The notes beneath the pieces were generated by a model. It did no database searches, had not been told where the DNA came from, and saw only the letters and a program-made list of their open reading frames with translations. Positions 9,704 through 22,400 of a stretch of 64,000 bases of DNA are shown here, in pieces (the first letter of the stretch is position 1; each line of letters starts with the position of its first letter). Made by a program: the position numbers and the translations under genes. Source of the stretch: Symsagittifera roscoffensis (lineage: Eukaryota > Xenacoelomorpha > Acoela > Convolutidae); assembly GCF_963678635.1 (NCBI RefSeq), contig NC_087066.1:67095477-67159476 (forward strand), in the 5' to 3' direction.

Positions 9704-10230
9704 TGTTCCGACTTTACGAAAGTAACGGAATGTTTGGGCTCGGGGTGGGTTTTTTTTTCTTCAGACAAATTTCGACTTTTAAACTATAGTCATTTTTGAC
9801 CGAATTTTTTTTATCAATCGAAAGGTTTTAGTGTCTTGAGCCTAATATTGAAAAGATATTTCACCTGTGATCATTTTTCGTAAACTTATGGGGGTTTAAA
9901 GATTGCACATTTGGCCAAGTTGGGTTAATTAACGCGCGATATATTTCGCGCTATTAATGCGTAAGCGGAGATTTAATCCGTCTTAGAAATCGTTCCAAAT
10001 TGGTTGAAAGAAGCTTATTTGCCATAATTGATGTGTTAATAGGAGCAAAATCTATCCACTTTGTAATTTGTATGGCATGTGGAGGATGTTTTTCTACAAA
10101 AAATTTGAAATTTGAACAAAAAATTTTAATTTATTTTTTTTATAATATTTTTCTACGTTATTACTGCTCCATATACCTTAACAGGTAATCGGAACATTCA
10201 GGGCTTCGCCCTGATACGAGCAATCCTGTT
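9704..10230 (+). mobile_element. HINE-like element, full-length copy
   Basis: The 5' end is TGTTCCGACTTTACGAAAGT, followed by GGCTCGGGGTGGG. The 3' end has ATCGGAACATT, the hairpin CAGGGC-TTC-GCCCTG, then ATACGAGCAATCCTGTT. Its 527 bp is a good reference length for the family. The interior includes TGATCATTTTTCGTAAACTT and a GCGCGATATATTTCGCGC palindrome-like block. There is no long coding frame. Structural layout (sub-terminal inverted repeat, 3' hairpin, asymmetric ends) resembles Helentron-associated elements; the assignment is inferred. Confidence 0.8.
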
Positions 10231-10497
10231 TTTTTTGCTTAAGGGCGACATGGAATTTTTTTGTCTGGGGGCGGCATAGGAATTAATTATATTGACAACG
10301 TTTTAGACCACAAAAATCCATTAAAATTAATTTTCTTTCTCATTTTGATCAGTTGAGCTATCTCCCCCCACGTCTTTGTCTTTTGTAGCATTTTACCGTT
10401 TTTACTTGGGGGGAAGAGAAATTGCTCAATTCAGATTCATTTTACATTAAAGATATGCGGGACTCATTCTTGATAGTTTTATGCCCCTATAATGACT
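10231..10497. other. Short unassigned gap
   Basis: AT-rich with small C and G runs near 10365-10375 and 10409-10415. Nothing recognised. Confidence 0.4.
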
Positions 10498-12362
10498 GAA
10501 AATTGTGGAACAAACAAAGAATCTCAGGGCAACGAATTCGTAAATGGGATAACAGGGATAGAATCACAGATATCCACAGTAGAGGTCATTCTACCAGAGT
10601 GAATAAGTTGCAGTCATTTTAGTATGGAATCTACATGTTCTTAAGGGAAAAAATAACACATCTTCGAATTTTTTTAATGAGTTTTATTCAGCGCTGCAGT
10701 CAAACGTTTCAGAGAAAGTGGCTATTTATCGTTTTCGGTGCTCAAGTGGGCTTGAATAGTCTGGTGGTTTTCTGTAAAGATGCTTAAATGGGGAAAATTA
10801 GCAAAGGAAATACACTTAATAAAAACATCATTAGGAATGGCGATTAGTTAAATGCAGCAGATCAATTTCGTTTCCTTACACAAAATGTTTTCAAATGTTG
10901 CACAAAATAGTGTGTGGTTCCGGTGCCAACCCACAAAATCGCATTCTCGGATAGCCGAAACAACAAAATTTACCTCCGATCAATCAAAGTATTATAATTG
11001 ATTTTTCTCGAAACTAAGCTAGCAAAATTATCAATGAATTTAAAAATTTTTCTGTGTGTAAGAACGTTCCTTTCATGGAATTAGTTAACAATAAAAACGC
11101 GAATTTTTTCATGAGCAAAACTTATTTGGCTATCCATTAATTAATTAAAACATCAGTGTTATATAAGTTGTAAATTATTGACCGATTTTTGGCCGGTCCA
11201 ATAAAAAAGGTTGATCGAATTTTCGATTGTTTGAAGCAACCCCTCCTTCATTATAAAAATTTTTAATTTTAGGGTCAATAACTTGTTTGTTTGTGGGGCT
11301 TATAATGAGAGAGAGCCTTTCTTTATTTTATAAGATAAAAAAACTTGATTTTATCGACAATTGGTTTTTGGCTTTGAGCGAACTGAATACTTCCGGTTAT
11401 CCGGGAACGAAATTGTATTTCCACTTTCCATCTTGCCCCTCACTTGATTCCTACAAAAAAGTTTTAGGTGGGTAATACTCCCACAATGGAGGGACCGAAT
11501 GCTAAAAACTTTCCAATCAGAATTGTTGGACGCCCTATTCGCTAAAACGTTTTTATTCAAGATTAAAATGAAAATTATCAAAAAAATGAGTTTTACTAGT
11601 ATAAATTTTGCCGTATAAAACAAGCAGATATCATTTGAATTTTGTTTGTTTGTTTTTTTTGCATAGATGCGTCATAGATCTGGTAAAAGTTGAAATTTCA
11701 TTTGCCCGCTTAAATTGCAGTTGGTCATTTTTAAATTTGATTGTTCGGATTTGTTCGTCAAGTTTCAAATTTTCAAGATGTCTGTGCGACTTTTGAATAT
11801 TCATTTGTGATTGGTTGAAATTAGTCTTCCATCGTTCGACTTCTTTATCATACATAAAGGACGACATCATTGTGCAACTGACGCTCGAACCCATCAATTA
11901 CAAAAGTCTGGACTATTTTTCTTAAAATGGAGCTCTAAGGCAAACAAAGTTGAATAAGTGTAGCGAAATCAAAAAACGTTTTGCGAATTCAGTACTTTGT
12001 TGGTGCGAAATCCAGTAATTTGTTGATGTGAAGCTCAAACTTGCCGAAACATTATTGTGGCGAAAACGCGGAAAAACTAGTTTTTATTGTTCCGACTATT
12101 GAAATGGGGGAGGGGGGACTTTGTTTTCGGTTGTGTTTTAATTGTTTTTCTTTCTATGTTATTCACGCAAAATCAACTACCACTAAAATCATCGGAGAGA
12201 GTTGAGTGGTATATCATATTAGAGCCTTTTAAGCCAGTATAGCCTATTCGTTCGCTCTGATAAAACAAAACGCCGTGCACTGTGGATATCCGTGATGATA
12301 CTCCCTGTTATCTAAACTGCGAACCCATTGCCCTGAGATTCCTTGTTTGTTCCACAATTTCT
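10498..12362. mobile_element. ~1.86-kb element with ~80-bp imperfect terminal inverted repeats
   Basis: The left arm (10498-10580) and the reverse complement of the right arm (12279-12362) share AAATTGTGGAACAAACAA, GAATCTCAGGGCAA, GATAACAGGGA and GATATCCACAGT in the same order, with roughly 80 percent identity by eye. Weaker similarity may extend inward (CAGAGTGAATAAG versus CAGAGCGAACGAA). I did not find a clear target duplication. The interior holds one charged, coiled-coil-like open frame (11631-11897, minus) that may be the remnant of an encoded protein. It is otherwise AT-rich. Confidence 0.7.
11631..11897 (-). CDS. Possible exon of unknown coiled-coil protein inside the inverted-repeat element
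   Basis: I do not recognise this protein. The frame reads a Ser/Met-rich start (an ATG lies at about 11894) and then about 50 residues rich in Lys, Glu, Gln and Asn with Leu/Ile spaced as in a coiled coil (YDKEVERWKTNFNQ, HLENLKLDEQIRTIKFKNDQ). The amphipathic composition differs from the usual Phe/Leu-rich chance frames here. Charged coiled-coil C-termini occur in DNA-binding accessory proteins of some DNA transposons, which would fit its position between inverted arms, but no DNA-binding motif is visible. The 3' end runs into a simple K/Q-rich stretch that may be intron or untranslated sequence. Confidence 0.25.
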   Translation of the reverse strand: MMGSSVSCTMMSSFMYDKEVERWKTNFNQSQMNIQKSHRHLENLKLDEQIRTIKFKNDQLQFKRANEISTFTRSMTHLCKKNKQTKFK

Positions 12363-12773
12363 ATTGCCATTTAGAAGTTTTAAATATAACCATTTAAAAA
12401 CTGACTTACATTTGTTAATCCTTAGTTGAATTTCGAGAGAAAAAGGCGATCGAGCAACGTTCGTTATATGGAAATTAAGTAATTTAAAAAAAAATTAGGC
12501 TCACAAAACTGAATTTTAATATCAAGAAAAATAGCTGTGGATGTTTTTTTCAGCGCTTATTTGACAAAAAGTATTTTAAAAAAAATTATTGTACAAAACT
12601 AGGAAACAATTTTAAAAAAGTTTTTGTTTCATTTTTTTTGTAGCCATGAAGACAAATATTGGAATAAATACCGAACTCTTTAAATTTCTACGCGAATAAC
12701 ACCACGCACTAAAAACTACACTAACTTGAAGAAAATCGAAAATATATAACTTCAGATATGTAACCTCAGATTA
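12363..12773. other. AT-rich sequence, nothing recognised
   Basis: Poly-A and poly-T runs only. Near 12747-12780 the word GTAACCTCAGAT is repeated in short tandem just outside the TA-centred inverted repeat. Confidence 0.45.
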
Positions 12774-12828
12774 TGTAACCTCAGATAGCAACAAGAGTAG
12801 CCGTTTGCTGTGCATTTTCATAAAAACT

Positions 12829-12885
<57 letters not shown>

Positions 12886-12966
12886 TTAAGTTTTTATGAA
12901 AATGATCGGAGCGTTCTGTGCTACTTGCGCAGCAAACGGCTACACTTGTTGCTATCTGAGGTTACA
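12774..12966. mobile_element. TA-microsatellite-centred inverted repeat, MITE-like
   Basis: The left arm (about 12774-12833) reads TAACCTCAGATAGCAACAAG, then a GTAGCCGTTTGCTG block, then CATTTTCATAAAAACTTAAA. The right arm (about 12883-12966) is its reverse complement, except for about 25 extra bases (GCAAGTAGCACAGAACGCTC region) between the GTAGCCGTTTGCTG and CATTTTCATAAAA blocks. Between the arms is about 50 bp of alternating TA. The arms would extrude as a cruciform. A partial relative of the right arm occurs at 60771-60830, which suggests a dispersed family. Confidence 0.8.
12834..12882. repeat. (TA)n microsatellite
   Basis: An almost perfect alternating TA tract forms the centre of the inverted repeat described at 12774-12966. 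Confidence 0.95.
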
Positions 12967-14176
12967 CATTGTTTTCAAAAGAATTAAGAGAAGTGGTTAG
13001 AGAGTATGTCACTCATAATAGGAAGAAGTTTAGATATTCTTACACTTCACTTTACATTTTTTACACTTTCATTTTTTAGTTAGTGATTTGAGTTCTGACA
13101 ATTACTGAAATCTGATCATGCCAGTTTGAATTAATTATTGATTCTTACTCTATTTCAATCTTTCTTGAAGCTTTTGAGACTTTTATTGGAGCCATTTTCT
13201 TGAAGCTTTTGCTATTTTAACACTTATTAGGTCCCAAGAATCACACTTTTTCCAAGCTAAGCAGAGATGCCAACAAAAATAACGCAAATAATTGCTCTTG
13301 TGAAATTCAGTTATTTGATTTCTTGTAACGTAGCTTGATTTCTTGATTTCTTGTAATAATTTTTTTTGCGGAGATGTTTAAAATAATCTTTGCAATAACT
13401 GAAATAATCCAAAAAAACTAATGAAACATAGTTTTTTGCTGAATTTGTTTTCATGGAAGCTCCAAATTTCTGACACCGATGTTTCACTCCAAAAACTGCG
13501 GCTGACAGTCTAACTGATGGATAATTTCGAGCAAGGGAAAGGTCAAGTGCCAAACAGTTTGAAAACGAACAAAGCGATTGTAAACAAACTAGTTGCAACG
13601 GTCATATTTTCTAACAAGCTTAGGTTCTTGTTTTCTTGAAAATAAGCTTAAAAAAATTGCAATACTTTTGCAATAATTGGGTACAAGTAAGTATGTAGTG
13701 CAACAAAAACAAATAATTTATTGTTTTTTTTTGGGCACCCCTGGTGCTAAGCCACCCAATAAATTTTTTTTCCGCCAGTACGTCATAAAGTAATGGGAGG
13801 GAATTTGACGAAGGGTTGTTTTTTTCTTCCAGTCTAAACTAAGATGCCTCAAAGAAAGTTTCCAAAAAATTTTCAAAATGTGTTTCAGTGTCCAGAAAGT
13901 TTGATTATGATTTTTCCATTTTCGGGCAATTCCCAAATACTTCATAAGACTGCCGTGCTCCAAATTGGGTTTTTTGATCACTCGGCTTGAATTAATCCTC
14001 AGTTTTGCATAACTTACTTGCTTCGATCAATTTTAAAAATTATTTTAAACATTTCAAGCGCGCAGTATAATTAATTCAAAAAACCTCAGAATTTTTTTCT
14101 TTCGGCCGGATATCGTTGTTTGTCTACAAGTTTTGCCCTATTCACTGACTTCAAGTGTTTTCGAACTTTAACAAAA
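12967..14176. other. Sequence between the mobile-element cluster and the satellite
   Basis: Minus-strand open frames at 13311-13598 and 13718-13981 contain no recognisable motif and are low-complexity. A short GATTTCTTG repeat lies at 13317-13360. No satellite-type monomer is seen before 14177, so the array boundary is sharp. Confidence 0.45.
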
Positions 14177-14192
14177 AAAACTGCTGTCTATG

Positions 14193-14266
14193 GATACCCT
14201 AGACATTAATTGTCAGCTGAAATGGTAGACTGGCACAGGAATGCATGACTATAACACTAGGGTATC
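14193..14266 (+). repeat. First complete satellite core at the left edge
   Basis: The leftmost GATACCCTAG starts at 14193 and its matching CTAGGGTATC ends near 14266. Sequence to its left is only a linker remnant (AAAACTGCTGTCTATG) before unrelated DNA. Confidence 0.85.
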
Positions 14267-15089
14267 TAAAACTAAACTGCTGTCTATGGATACCCTAGAC
14301 ATTAATTGTCAGCTGAAATGGTAGACTGGCACAGGAATGTTTGACTATAACACTAGGGTATCTAACACTGGTGTCTATGGATACCCTAGACATTAATTGT
14401 CAGCTGAAATGGTAAACTGGCACAGGAATGCATGGCTATAACACAAGCGTATCTAAAACTAAACTGCTGTCTATGGATACCCTAGACATTAATTGTCAGC
14501 TGAAATGGTAGACTGGCACAGGAATGCATGACTAAAACACTAGGGCATCTAAAACTGTTGTCTATGGATACCCTAGACATTAATTGTCAGCTGAAATGGT
14601 AGACTGGCACAGGAATGCATGACTATAACACTAGGGTATCTCAAACTGCAAAACAATTAAGTCCGATACCCTAGACATTAATTGTCAGCTGAAATAGTAG
14701 ACTGGCACAGGACTGCATGACTATAACACTAGGGTATCTATAACTAAACTGCTGTCTAAGGATACCCTGGACATTAATTGTCAGCTGAAATGGTAGACTG
14801 GCACGGGAATGCATGACTATAACACTAGGGTATCTAAAACTGCTGTCTATAGATACCCTAGAAATTAAGTGTCAGCGGAAATGGTAGACTGGCACAGGAA
14901 TGCATGACTGTAACATTAGGGTATCTAAAACTGCTGCCTATGGATATCCTAGACATTAATTGTCAGCTGAAATGGTAGACTGGCACAGAAATGCATGACT
15001 ATAACACTAGGATATCTAAAACTGCAAAACCGTTAAGCAATAGAGCTGTCTATGGATACTCTAGACATTATTTTTGGCTGAAATGGTAG

Positions 15090-17183
15090 ACTGGCACATG
15101 AATGCTTGACTATAACACTAGGGTATCTAAAACTGGTGTCTGTGGATACCCTATAACATAATATTTAGCTGAAATGGCAGACTGGCGCAGGAATGCATGA
15201 CTCTAACACTAGGGTATCTAAGACTGCAAAACAATTAAGTTCGATACCCTTGACATTAATAGTCAGCTGAAATGGTAAACTGGCACAGGAACTCATGACT
15301 ATAACACTAGGGTATCTAAAACTGCTGTCTATGGATACCCTAGACAATAATTGTCAGCTGAAATGGTAAACTGGCACAGAAATGCATGGCTAAAACACCA
15401 GGGTATCTAAAACTGCAAAACAATTAATCCGATACTCTAGAAATTAAGTGTGAGCTGAAATAGTAGACTGGCACAGGAATGCATGAATATAACACTAGGG
15501 TATCTAAAACTGCTGTCTATGGATACCCTAGACATTAATTGTCAGCTGAAATGGTAGACTGGCCCCGAAATGCATGACTATAACACTAGGGTATCTAAAA
15601 TTAGTGTCTATGGATACCCTAGACATCAACTGTCATCTGAAATGATAAACTGGCGCAAGAATGCATGACTATAAAACTAGGGTATCTAAAATTGCAAAAC
15701 CATTAAGCAATAGAGCTGTCTATGGATACCCTAGACATTAATTTTCAGCTGAAATGGCAGACTGGCACAGTAATGCATGACTTAACACTAGGATATCTAA
15801 AACTGCTGTCTATGGTTACCCTAGACATTAATTGTCAGCTGAAACGATAGACAGGCACAGGAAAGCATGAATATAACATTAGGTTATCTAAAACTGCTGT
15901 CTATGGATACCCTAGACATTAATCGTCAGCTGGAATCTTAGACTGGCACAGGAATGCATGACTATAACTGCAAAATCATTAAGCAATAGAGCTGTCTATG
16001 GATACCCTAGACATTAATTTTCAGCTGAAATGGTAGACTGCCACAGCAACGTATGACTATAAAACTAGGGTATCTAAAACTACAAAACAATTAAGTCCGA
16101 TACCCTAGACATTAATTGTCAGCTGAAATGATAGACTGGCACATGAATGCTTGACTATAACACTAGGGTATCTAAAACTGGTGTCTGTGGATACCCTATA
16201 ACATAATATTTAGCTGAAATGGCAGACTGGCGCAGGAATGCATGACTCTAACACTAGGGTATCTAAGACTGCAAAACAATTAAGTTCGATACCCTTGACA
16301 TTAATAGTCAGCTGAAATGGTAAACTGGCACAGGAACTCATGACTATAACACTAGGGTATCTAAAACTGCTGTCTATGGATACCCTAGACAATAATTGTC
16401 AGCTGAAATGGTAAACTGGCACAGAAATGCATGGCTAAAACACCAGGGTATCTAAAACTGCAAAACAATTAATCCGATACTCTAGAAATTAAGTGTGAGC
16501 TGAAATAGTAGACTGGCACAGGAATGCATGAATATAACACTAGGGTATCTAAAACTGCTGTCTATGGATACCCTAGACATTAATTGTCAGCTGAAATGGT
16601 AGACTGGCCCCGAAATGCATGACTATAACACTAGGGTATCTAAAATTAGTGTCTATGGATACCCTAGACATCAACTGTCATCTGAAATGATAAACTGGCG
16701 CAAGAATGCATGACTATAAAACTAGGGTATCTAAAATTGCAAAACCATTAAGCAATAGAGCTGTCTATGGATACCCTAGACATTAATTTTCAGCTGAAAC
16801 GGCAGACTGGCACAGTAATGCATGACTATAACACTAGGATATCTAAAACTGCTGTCTATGGTTACCCTAGACATTAATTGTCAGCTGAAACGATAGACAG
16901 GCACAGGAAAGCATGAATATAACATTAGGTTATCTAAAACTGCTGTCTATGGATACCCTAGACATTAATCGTCAGCTGGAATCTTAGACTGGCACAGGAA
17001 TGCATGACTATAACTGCAAAATCATTAAGCAATAGAGCTGTCTATGGATACCCTAGACATTAATTTTCAGCTGAAATGGTAGACTGCCACAGCAACGTAT
17101 GACTATAAAACTAGGGTATCTAAAACTACAAAACAATTAAGTCCGATACCCTAGACATTAATTGTCAGCTGAAATGATAGACT
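15090..17183 (+). repeat. 1045-bp higher-order duplication (about 11 monomers), two copies
   Basis: Blocks starting at about 15090 and 16135 are nearly identical in order and sequence, including diagnostic variants such as GTGTCTGTGGATACCCTATA and the GGCCCCGAAATGC monomer. Only scattered differences were seen, such as CATGACTTAACAC near 15777 against CATGACTATAACAC near 16821. Confidence 0.85.
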
Positions 17184-19449
17184 GCCACAGCAACGTATGA
17201 CTATAAAACTAGGGTATCTAAAACTGCAAAACAATTAAGTCCGATACCCTAGCCTTTAATTGTCAGCTGAAATGATAGACTGCCACAGCAACGTATGACT
17301 ATAAAACTAGGGTATCTAAAACTACAAAACAATTAAGTCCGATACCCTTGACATTAATAGTCAGCTGAAATGGTAAACTGGTACAGGAATGCATGACTAT
17401 AACACTAGGGTATCTAAAACTGCTGTCTATGGATACCCTAGACAATAATTGTCAGCTGAAATGGTAAACTGGCACAGAAATGCATGGCTAAAACACCAGG
17501 GTATCTAAAACTGCAAAACAATTAGTCCGATACTCTAGACATTAAGTGTGAGCTGAAATAGTAGACTGGCACAGGAATGCATGAATATAACACTAGGTTA
17601 TCTAAAACTGCTGTCTATGGATACCCTAGACATTAATTGCCAGCTGAAATGGTAGACTGGCCCCGAAATGCATGACTATAACACTAGGGTATCTAAAACT
17701 AAACTGCTGTCTATGGATACAAAAGACATTATTTTTCAGCTGAAATGGTAGACTGGCACAGGAATGCATGACTATAACACTAGGGTATCTAAAACTGCTG
17801 TCTTTGGATACCCTAGACATTAATCGTCAGCTGAAATGGTAGACTGGCACAGGAAAGCATGAATAGAAGACTAGGGTATCTAAAACTGCTATCTATTGAT
17901 ACGCTAGACAATATTTATCAGCTGAAATGGTAGACTGGCACAGGAATGCATGACTATAACACTAGGGTATCTAAAACTGCAAAACCATTAAGCAATAGAG
18001 CTGTCTATGGATACCCTAGACATTAATTGTCAGCTGAAATGGTAGACTGGCACAGGAATGCATAACTAAAATGCTAGGGTATCTAAAACTGCAAAACCAT
18101 TAAGCAATAGAGCTGTCTATGGATACTTTAGACATTAATTGTCATCTGAAATGGTAAACTGGCACAAGAAAGCATGACTATAACACAAAGGTATCTAAAA
18201 CTAAACTGCTGATTAAGGATCCCCTAGACATTAATTGTCAGATGAAATGGAAAACTGACACAGGAATGCATGACTATATTACTAGGGTATCTAAAACTGC
18301 TGTCTATGGATACCCTAGACAATAATTGTCAGCTGAAATGGTAGACTGGAACAGGAATGTATGACTATAACACTAGGGTATCTAAAACAGCAAAACAATT
18401 AAGTTCGATACCCTAGACTTTAATTATCAGCTGAAATAGTAAACTGGCACAGGAATGCATGGCTAAAACACCAGGGTATCTAAAACTGCACAACCATTAA
18501 GCAATAGAGCTGTCTATGGATACTTTAGACATTAATTGTCATCTGAAATGGTAAACTGGCACAGGAAAGCATGACTATAACACAAGGGTATCTAAAACTA
18601 AACTGCTGGTTAAGGATCCCCTAGACATTAATTGTCAGATGAAATGGAAAACTGACACAGGAATGCATGACTATAACACTAGGGTATCTAAAACTACTGT
18701 CTATGGATACCCTAGACAATAATTGTCAGCTGAAATGGTAGACTGGAACAGGAATGTATGACTATAACACTAGGGTATCTAAAACAGCAAAACAATTAAG
18801 TTCGATACCCTAGACTTTAATTGTCAGCTGAAATGGTAGACTGGCACAGGAATGCAAGACTATAAAACTAGGGTATCTAAAACTGCAAAACCAATAAGCA
18901 ATAGAGCTGTCTATGGATACCCTAGACAATAATTTTCAACTGAAATCGTAGACTGGCACAGGAAAGCGTGACTATAACACTAGGGTATCAAAACTGCAAA
19001 ACATATAAGTCCGATACCCCAAACATTAATTGTCAGCTGAAATGGTAGACTGGCACAAGAATGCATGACTATAACCTTAGGGTATTTATAACTGCAAAAC
19101 AATTAAGTCCGATGCCCTAGACCTAAATTGTCAGCTGAAACGGTAGACAGGCACAGGAATGCATGACTATAACACTAGGGTATCTAAAACTGCAAGACAA
19201 TTAAGTCAGATACCCTAGACACTAATTGTCAGCTGAAATGGTAAACTGGCATAGGAATGCATGACTATAAAATTAGGGTATCTAAAACCGCTGTCTATGA
19301 ATACCCTAGACATTAATTGTCAGCTGAAATGGTAAACTGACCCATGAATGCATGACTACAACACTTGGTTAATTAAAACTAAACTGCTGTCTATGGATAA
19401 CCTAGACATTATTTGTCAGCTGAAACGGTAAACTGGCACAGGAATGCAT

Positions 19450-22400
19450 GACTATAACACTAGGGTTTCTAAAAATGCTGTATATGCATACCCTAGACAA
19501 TAGTTGTCAGCTGAAATGGTAAACTTGCACAGGAATGCATGACTATAACACTTGTGTATCTAAAACTGCTGTCTATAGATACCCTAGGCATTGATTGTCA
19601 GCTGAAATGGTAAACTGGCACAGGAATGCATGGCTATAACACTAGGGTATCTAAAACTGCTGTCTATGGATACCCTAGACACTAATTGTCAGCTGAAATG
19701 GTAAACTGGCACATGAATGCATGACTATAACACTAGGGTTTCTAAAAATGCTGTATATGCATACCCTAGACAATAGTTGTCAGCTGAAATGGTAAACTTG
19801 CACAGGAATGCATGACTATAACACTAGTGTATCTAAAACTGCTGTCTATAGATACCCTAGGCATTATTTGTCAGCTGAAATGGTATACTAGCACACGAAT
19901 GTATGACTAGAACACTAGGGTATTTATAACTGTAAAACAATTAAGTCCGATACCCTAGATATTAATTGTCAGCTGAAACGGTAGACTGGTACAGGAACGC
20001 ATAACTATAACACTAGGGTATCTAAAACTGCAAAAAATTTAAGTCCGATACCCTAGACATTAAGTGTCAGCTGAAATGGTAGACTGGCACAGGAATGCAT
20101 GAATATAACAATAGGGTATCTAAAACTGCTGTCTATGGAAACCCTAAACATTAATTGTCACTTGAAATGGTAGACTGGCACAGGAATGCATCAATATAAA
20201 ACTAGGGTATCTAAGACTGCAAAACAATTAGGTCCGGTACCCTAGACATTAAGTGTCAGCTGAAAAGGTAAACTGGCACAGCAATGCATGGTTATAACAC
20301 TAGGGTTTCTAAAAAAGCTATCTATGTATACCCTAGACATTAATTGTCAGCTGAATTGGTAAACTTGCACAGGAATGCATGACTATAACACTAGTGTATC
20401 TAAAACTGCTGTCGATAGATACCCTAGACATTAATTGTCAGCTGAAATGGTAAACAGGCACAGGAATGCATCACTATAACACTAGGGTATCTAAGACTGC
20501 AAAACAATTAAGTCCGATACCCTAGACATTAATTTTCAGCTGAATTGGTAAACTTGCACAGGAATGCATGACTATAACACTAGTGTATCTAAAACTGCTG
20601 TCTATAGATACCCTAGACATGAATTGTCAGCTGAAATGGTAAACTGGCACAGGAATGCATCACTATAACACTAGGGTATCTAAGACTGCAAAACAAATAA
20701 GTCCGATACCCTAGACATTAATTGTCAGCTGAAATGGTAAACTGGCACAGGAATGCATGACTATAACACTAGGGTTTCTAAAAATACTGTCTATGTATAC
20801 CCTAGACATTAATTGTCAGCTGAAATGCTAATTTTGCACAGGAATGCATGAATATAACACTATTGTATCAAAAACTGCAAAACAATTAAGTCCAATACCC
20901 TAGACATTAATAGTCAGCTTCAATGATAAAATGGCACAGGAATGCTTGACTATAACACTAGGGTATCTAAAACTGCTGTCTATGGATACCCTAGACATGA
21001 GTTATCAGCTGAATTGGTATACTGGCACAGGAATGCATGAATAAAACACTAGTGTATCCAAAATTGTTGTCTATAGATACCCTAGACATTAATTGTCAGC
21101 TGAAATGGTAAACAGGCACAGGAATGCATCACTATAACACTAGGGTATCTAAGACTGCAAAACAATTAAGTCCGATACCCTAGACATTAATTGTCAGCTG
21201 AAATGGTAAACTGGCACAGGAATGCATGGCTATAATACTAGGATTTCTAAAAATACTGTCTATGTATACCCTAGACATTAATTGTCAGCTGAAATGGTAA
21301 ACTTGCACTGGAATGCATGACTATAACACTAGTGTATCTAAAACTGCTGTCTATAGATACCCTAGACATTAATTGTCAGCTGAAATGGTATACTGGCACA
21401 GGGATGGATGACTATAAGACTAGGGCATCTAAGACTAGTGTCTATGGATACCCTAGTAGACATTAATTATCAGCCGAAATGGCAAACTGGCACAATGAGG
21501 CATGACTATAACACTAGGGTATCTAAAACTAAACTGTTGTCTATGGATACCCTAGACACTAATTGTCAGCTGAAATGGTAGACTGGCACAGGAATGCATG
21601 ACTATGACACTAGGTTATCCAAAACTGCTGTCTATGGATACCCTTAGACAATAATTGTCAGCTTAATTGGTAGACTGGCACAGGAATGCATGACTATGAC
21701 ACTAGGGTATCTAAAACTGGTGTCTATGGATACCCTTGATTTTAATTGTCAGCTGAAACGGTAAACTGGCACAGGGATGCATGACTATAACACTAGGGTT
21801 TCTAAAAATACTGTCTATGTATACCCTAGACACTAATTGTCAGCTGAAATGGTAAATTTGCACAGGAATGCATGAATATAACACTAGTGTATCTAAAACT
21901 GCAAAACAATTAAGTCCGATACCCTAGACACTAATTGTCAGCTGAAATGGTAGACTGGCACAGGAATGCGTGACTATAACACTAGGGTATCTAAGACTGC
22001 AAAATAATTAATTCCGATACCCTAGACATTAATTGTCAGCTGAAATGGTAAACTGGCACAGGAATGCATGGCTATAATACTAGGGTTTCTAAAAATACTG
22101 TCTATGTATACCCTAGACATTAATTGTCAGCTGAAATGGTAAACTTGCACTGGAATGCATGACTATAACACTAGTGTATCTAAAACTGCTGTCTTTAGAT
22201 ACCCTAGACATTAATTGTCAGCTGAAATGGTATACTGGCACAGGGACGGATGACTATAAGACTAGGGTATCTAAGACTAGTGTCTATGGATACCCTAGTA
22301 GACAATAATTGTCAGCTTAAATGGTAGACTGGCACAAGAATGCATGACTATGACACTAGGGTATCTAAAACTGGTGTCTATGGATACCCTTGATTTTAAT

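Larger units (their letters stand above)
14177..19450 (+). repeat. Satellite domain I: mixed linkers, includes the 38-bp linker
   Basis: The 38-bp linker with an AAGCAATAGAG module occurs here (about 15025, 15694, 15967, 16739, 17015, 17977, 18086, 18488 and 18886). I did not see it again except as a degraded remnant at the extreme right edge. Monomers are more diverged from each other than in later domains. Confidence 0.75.
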
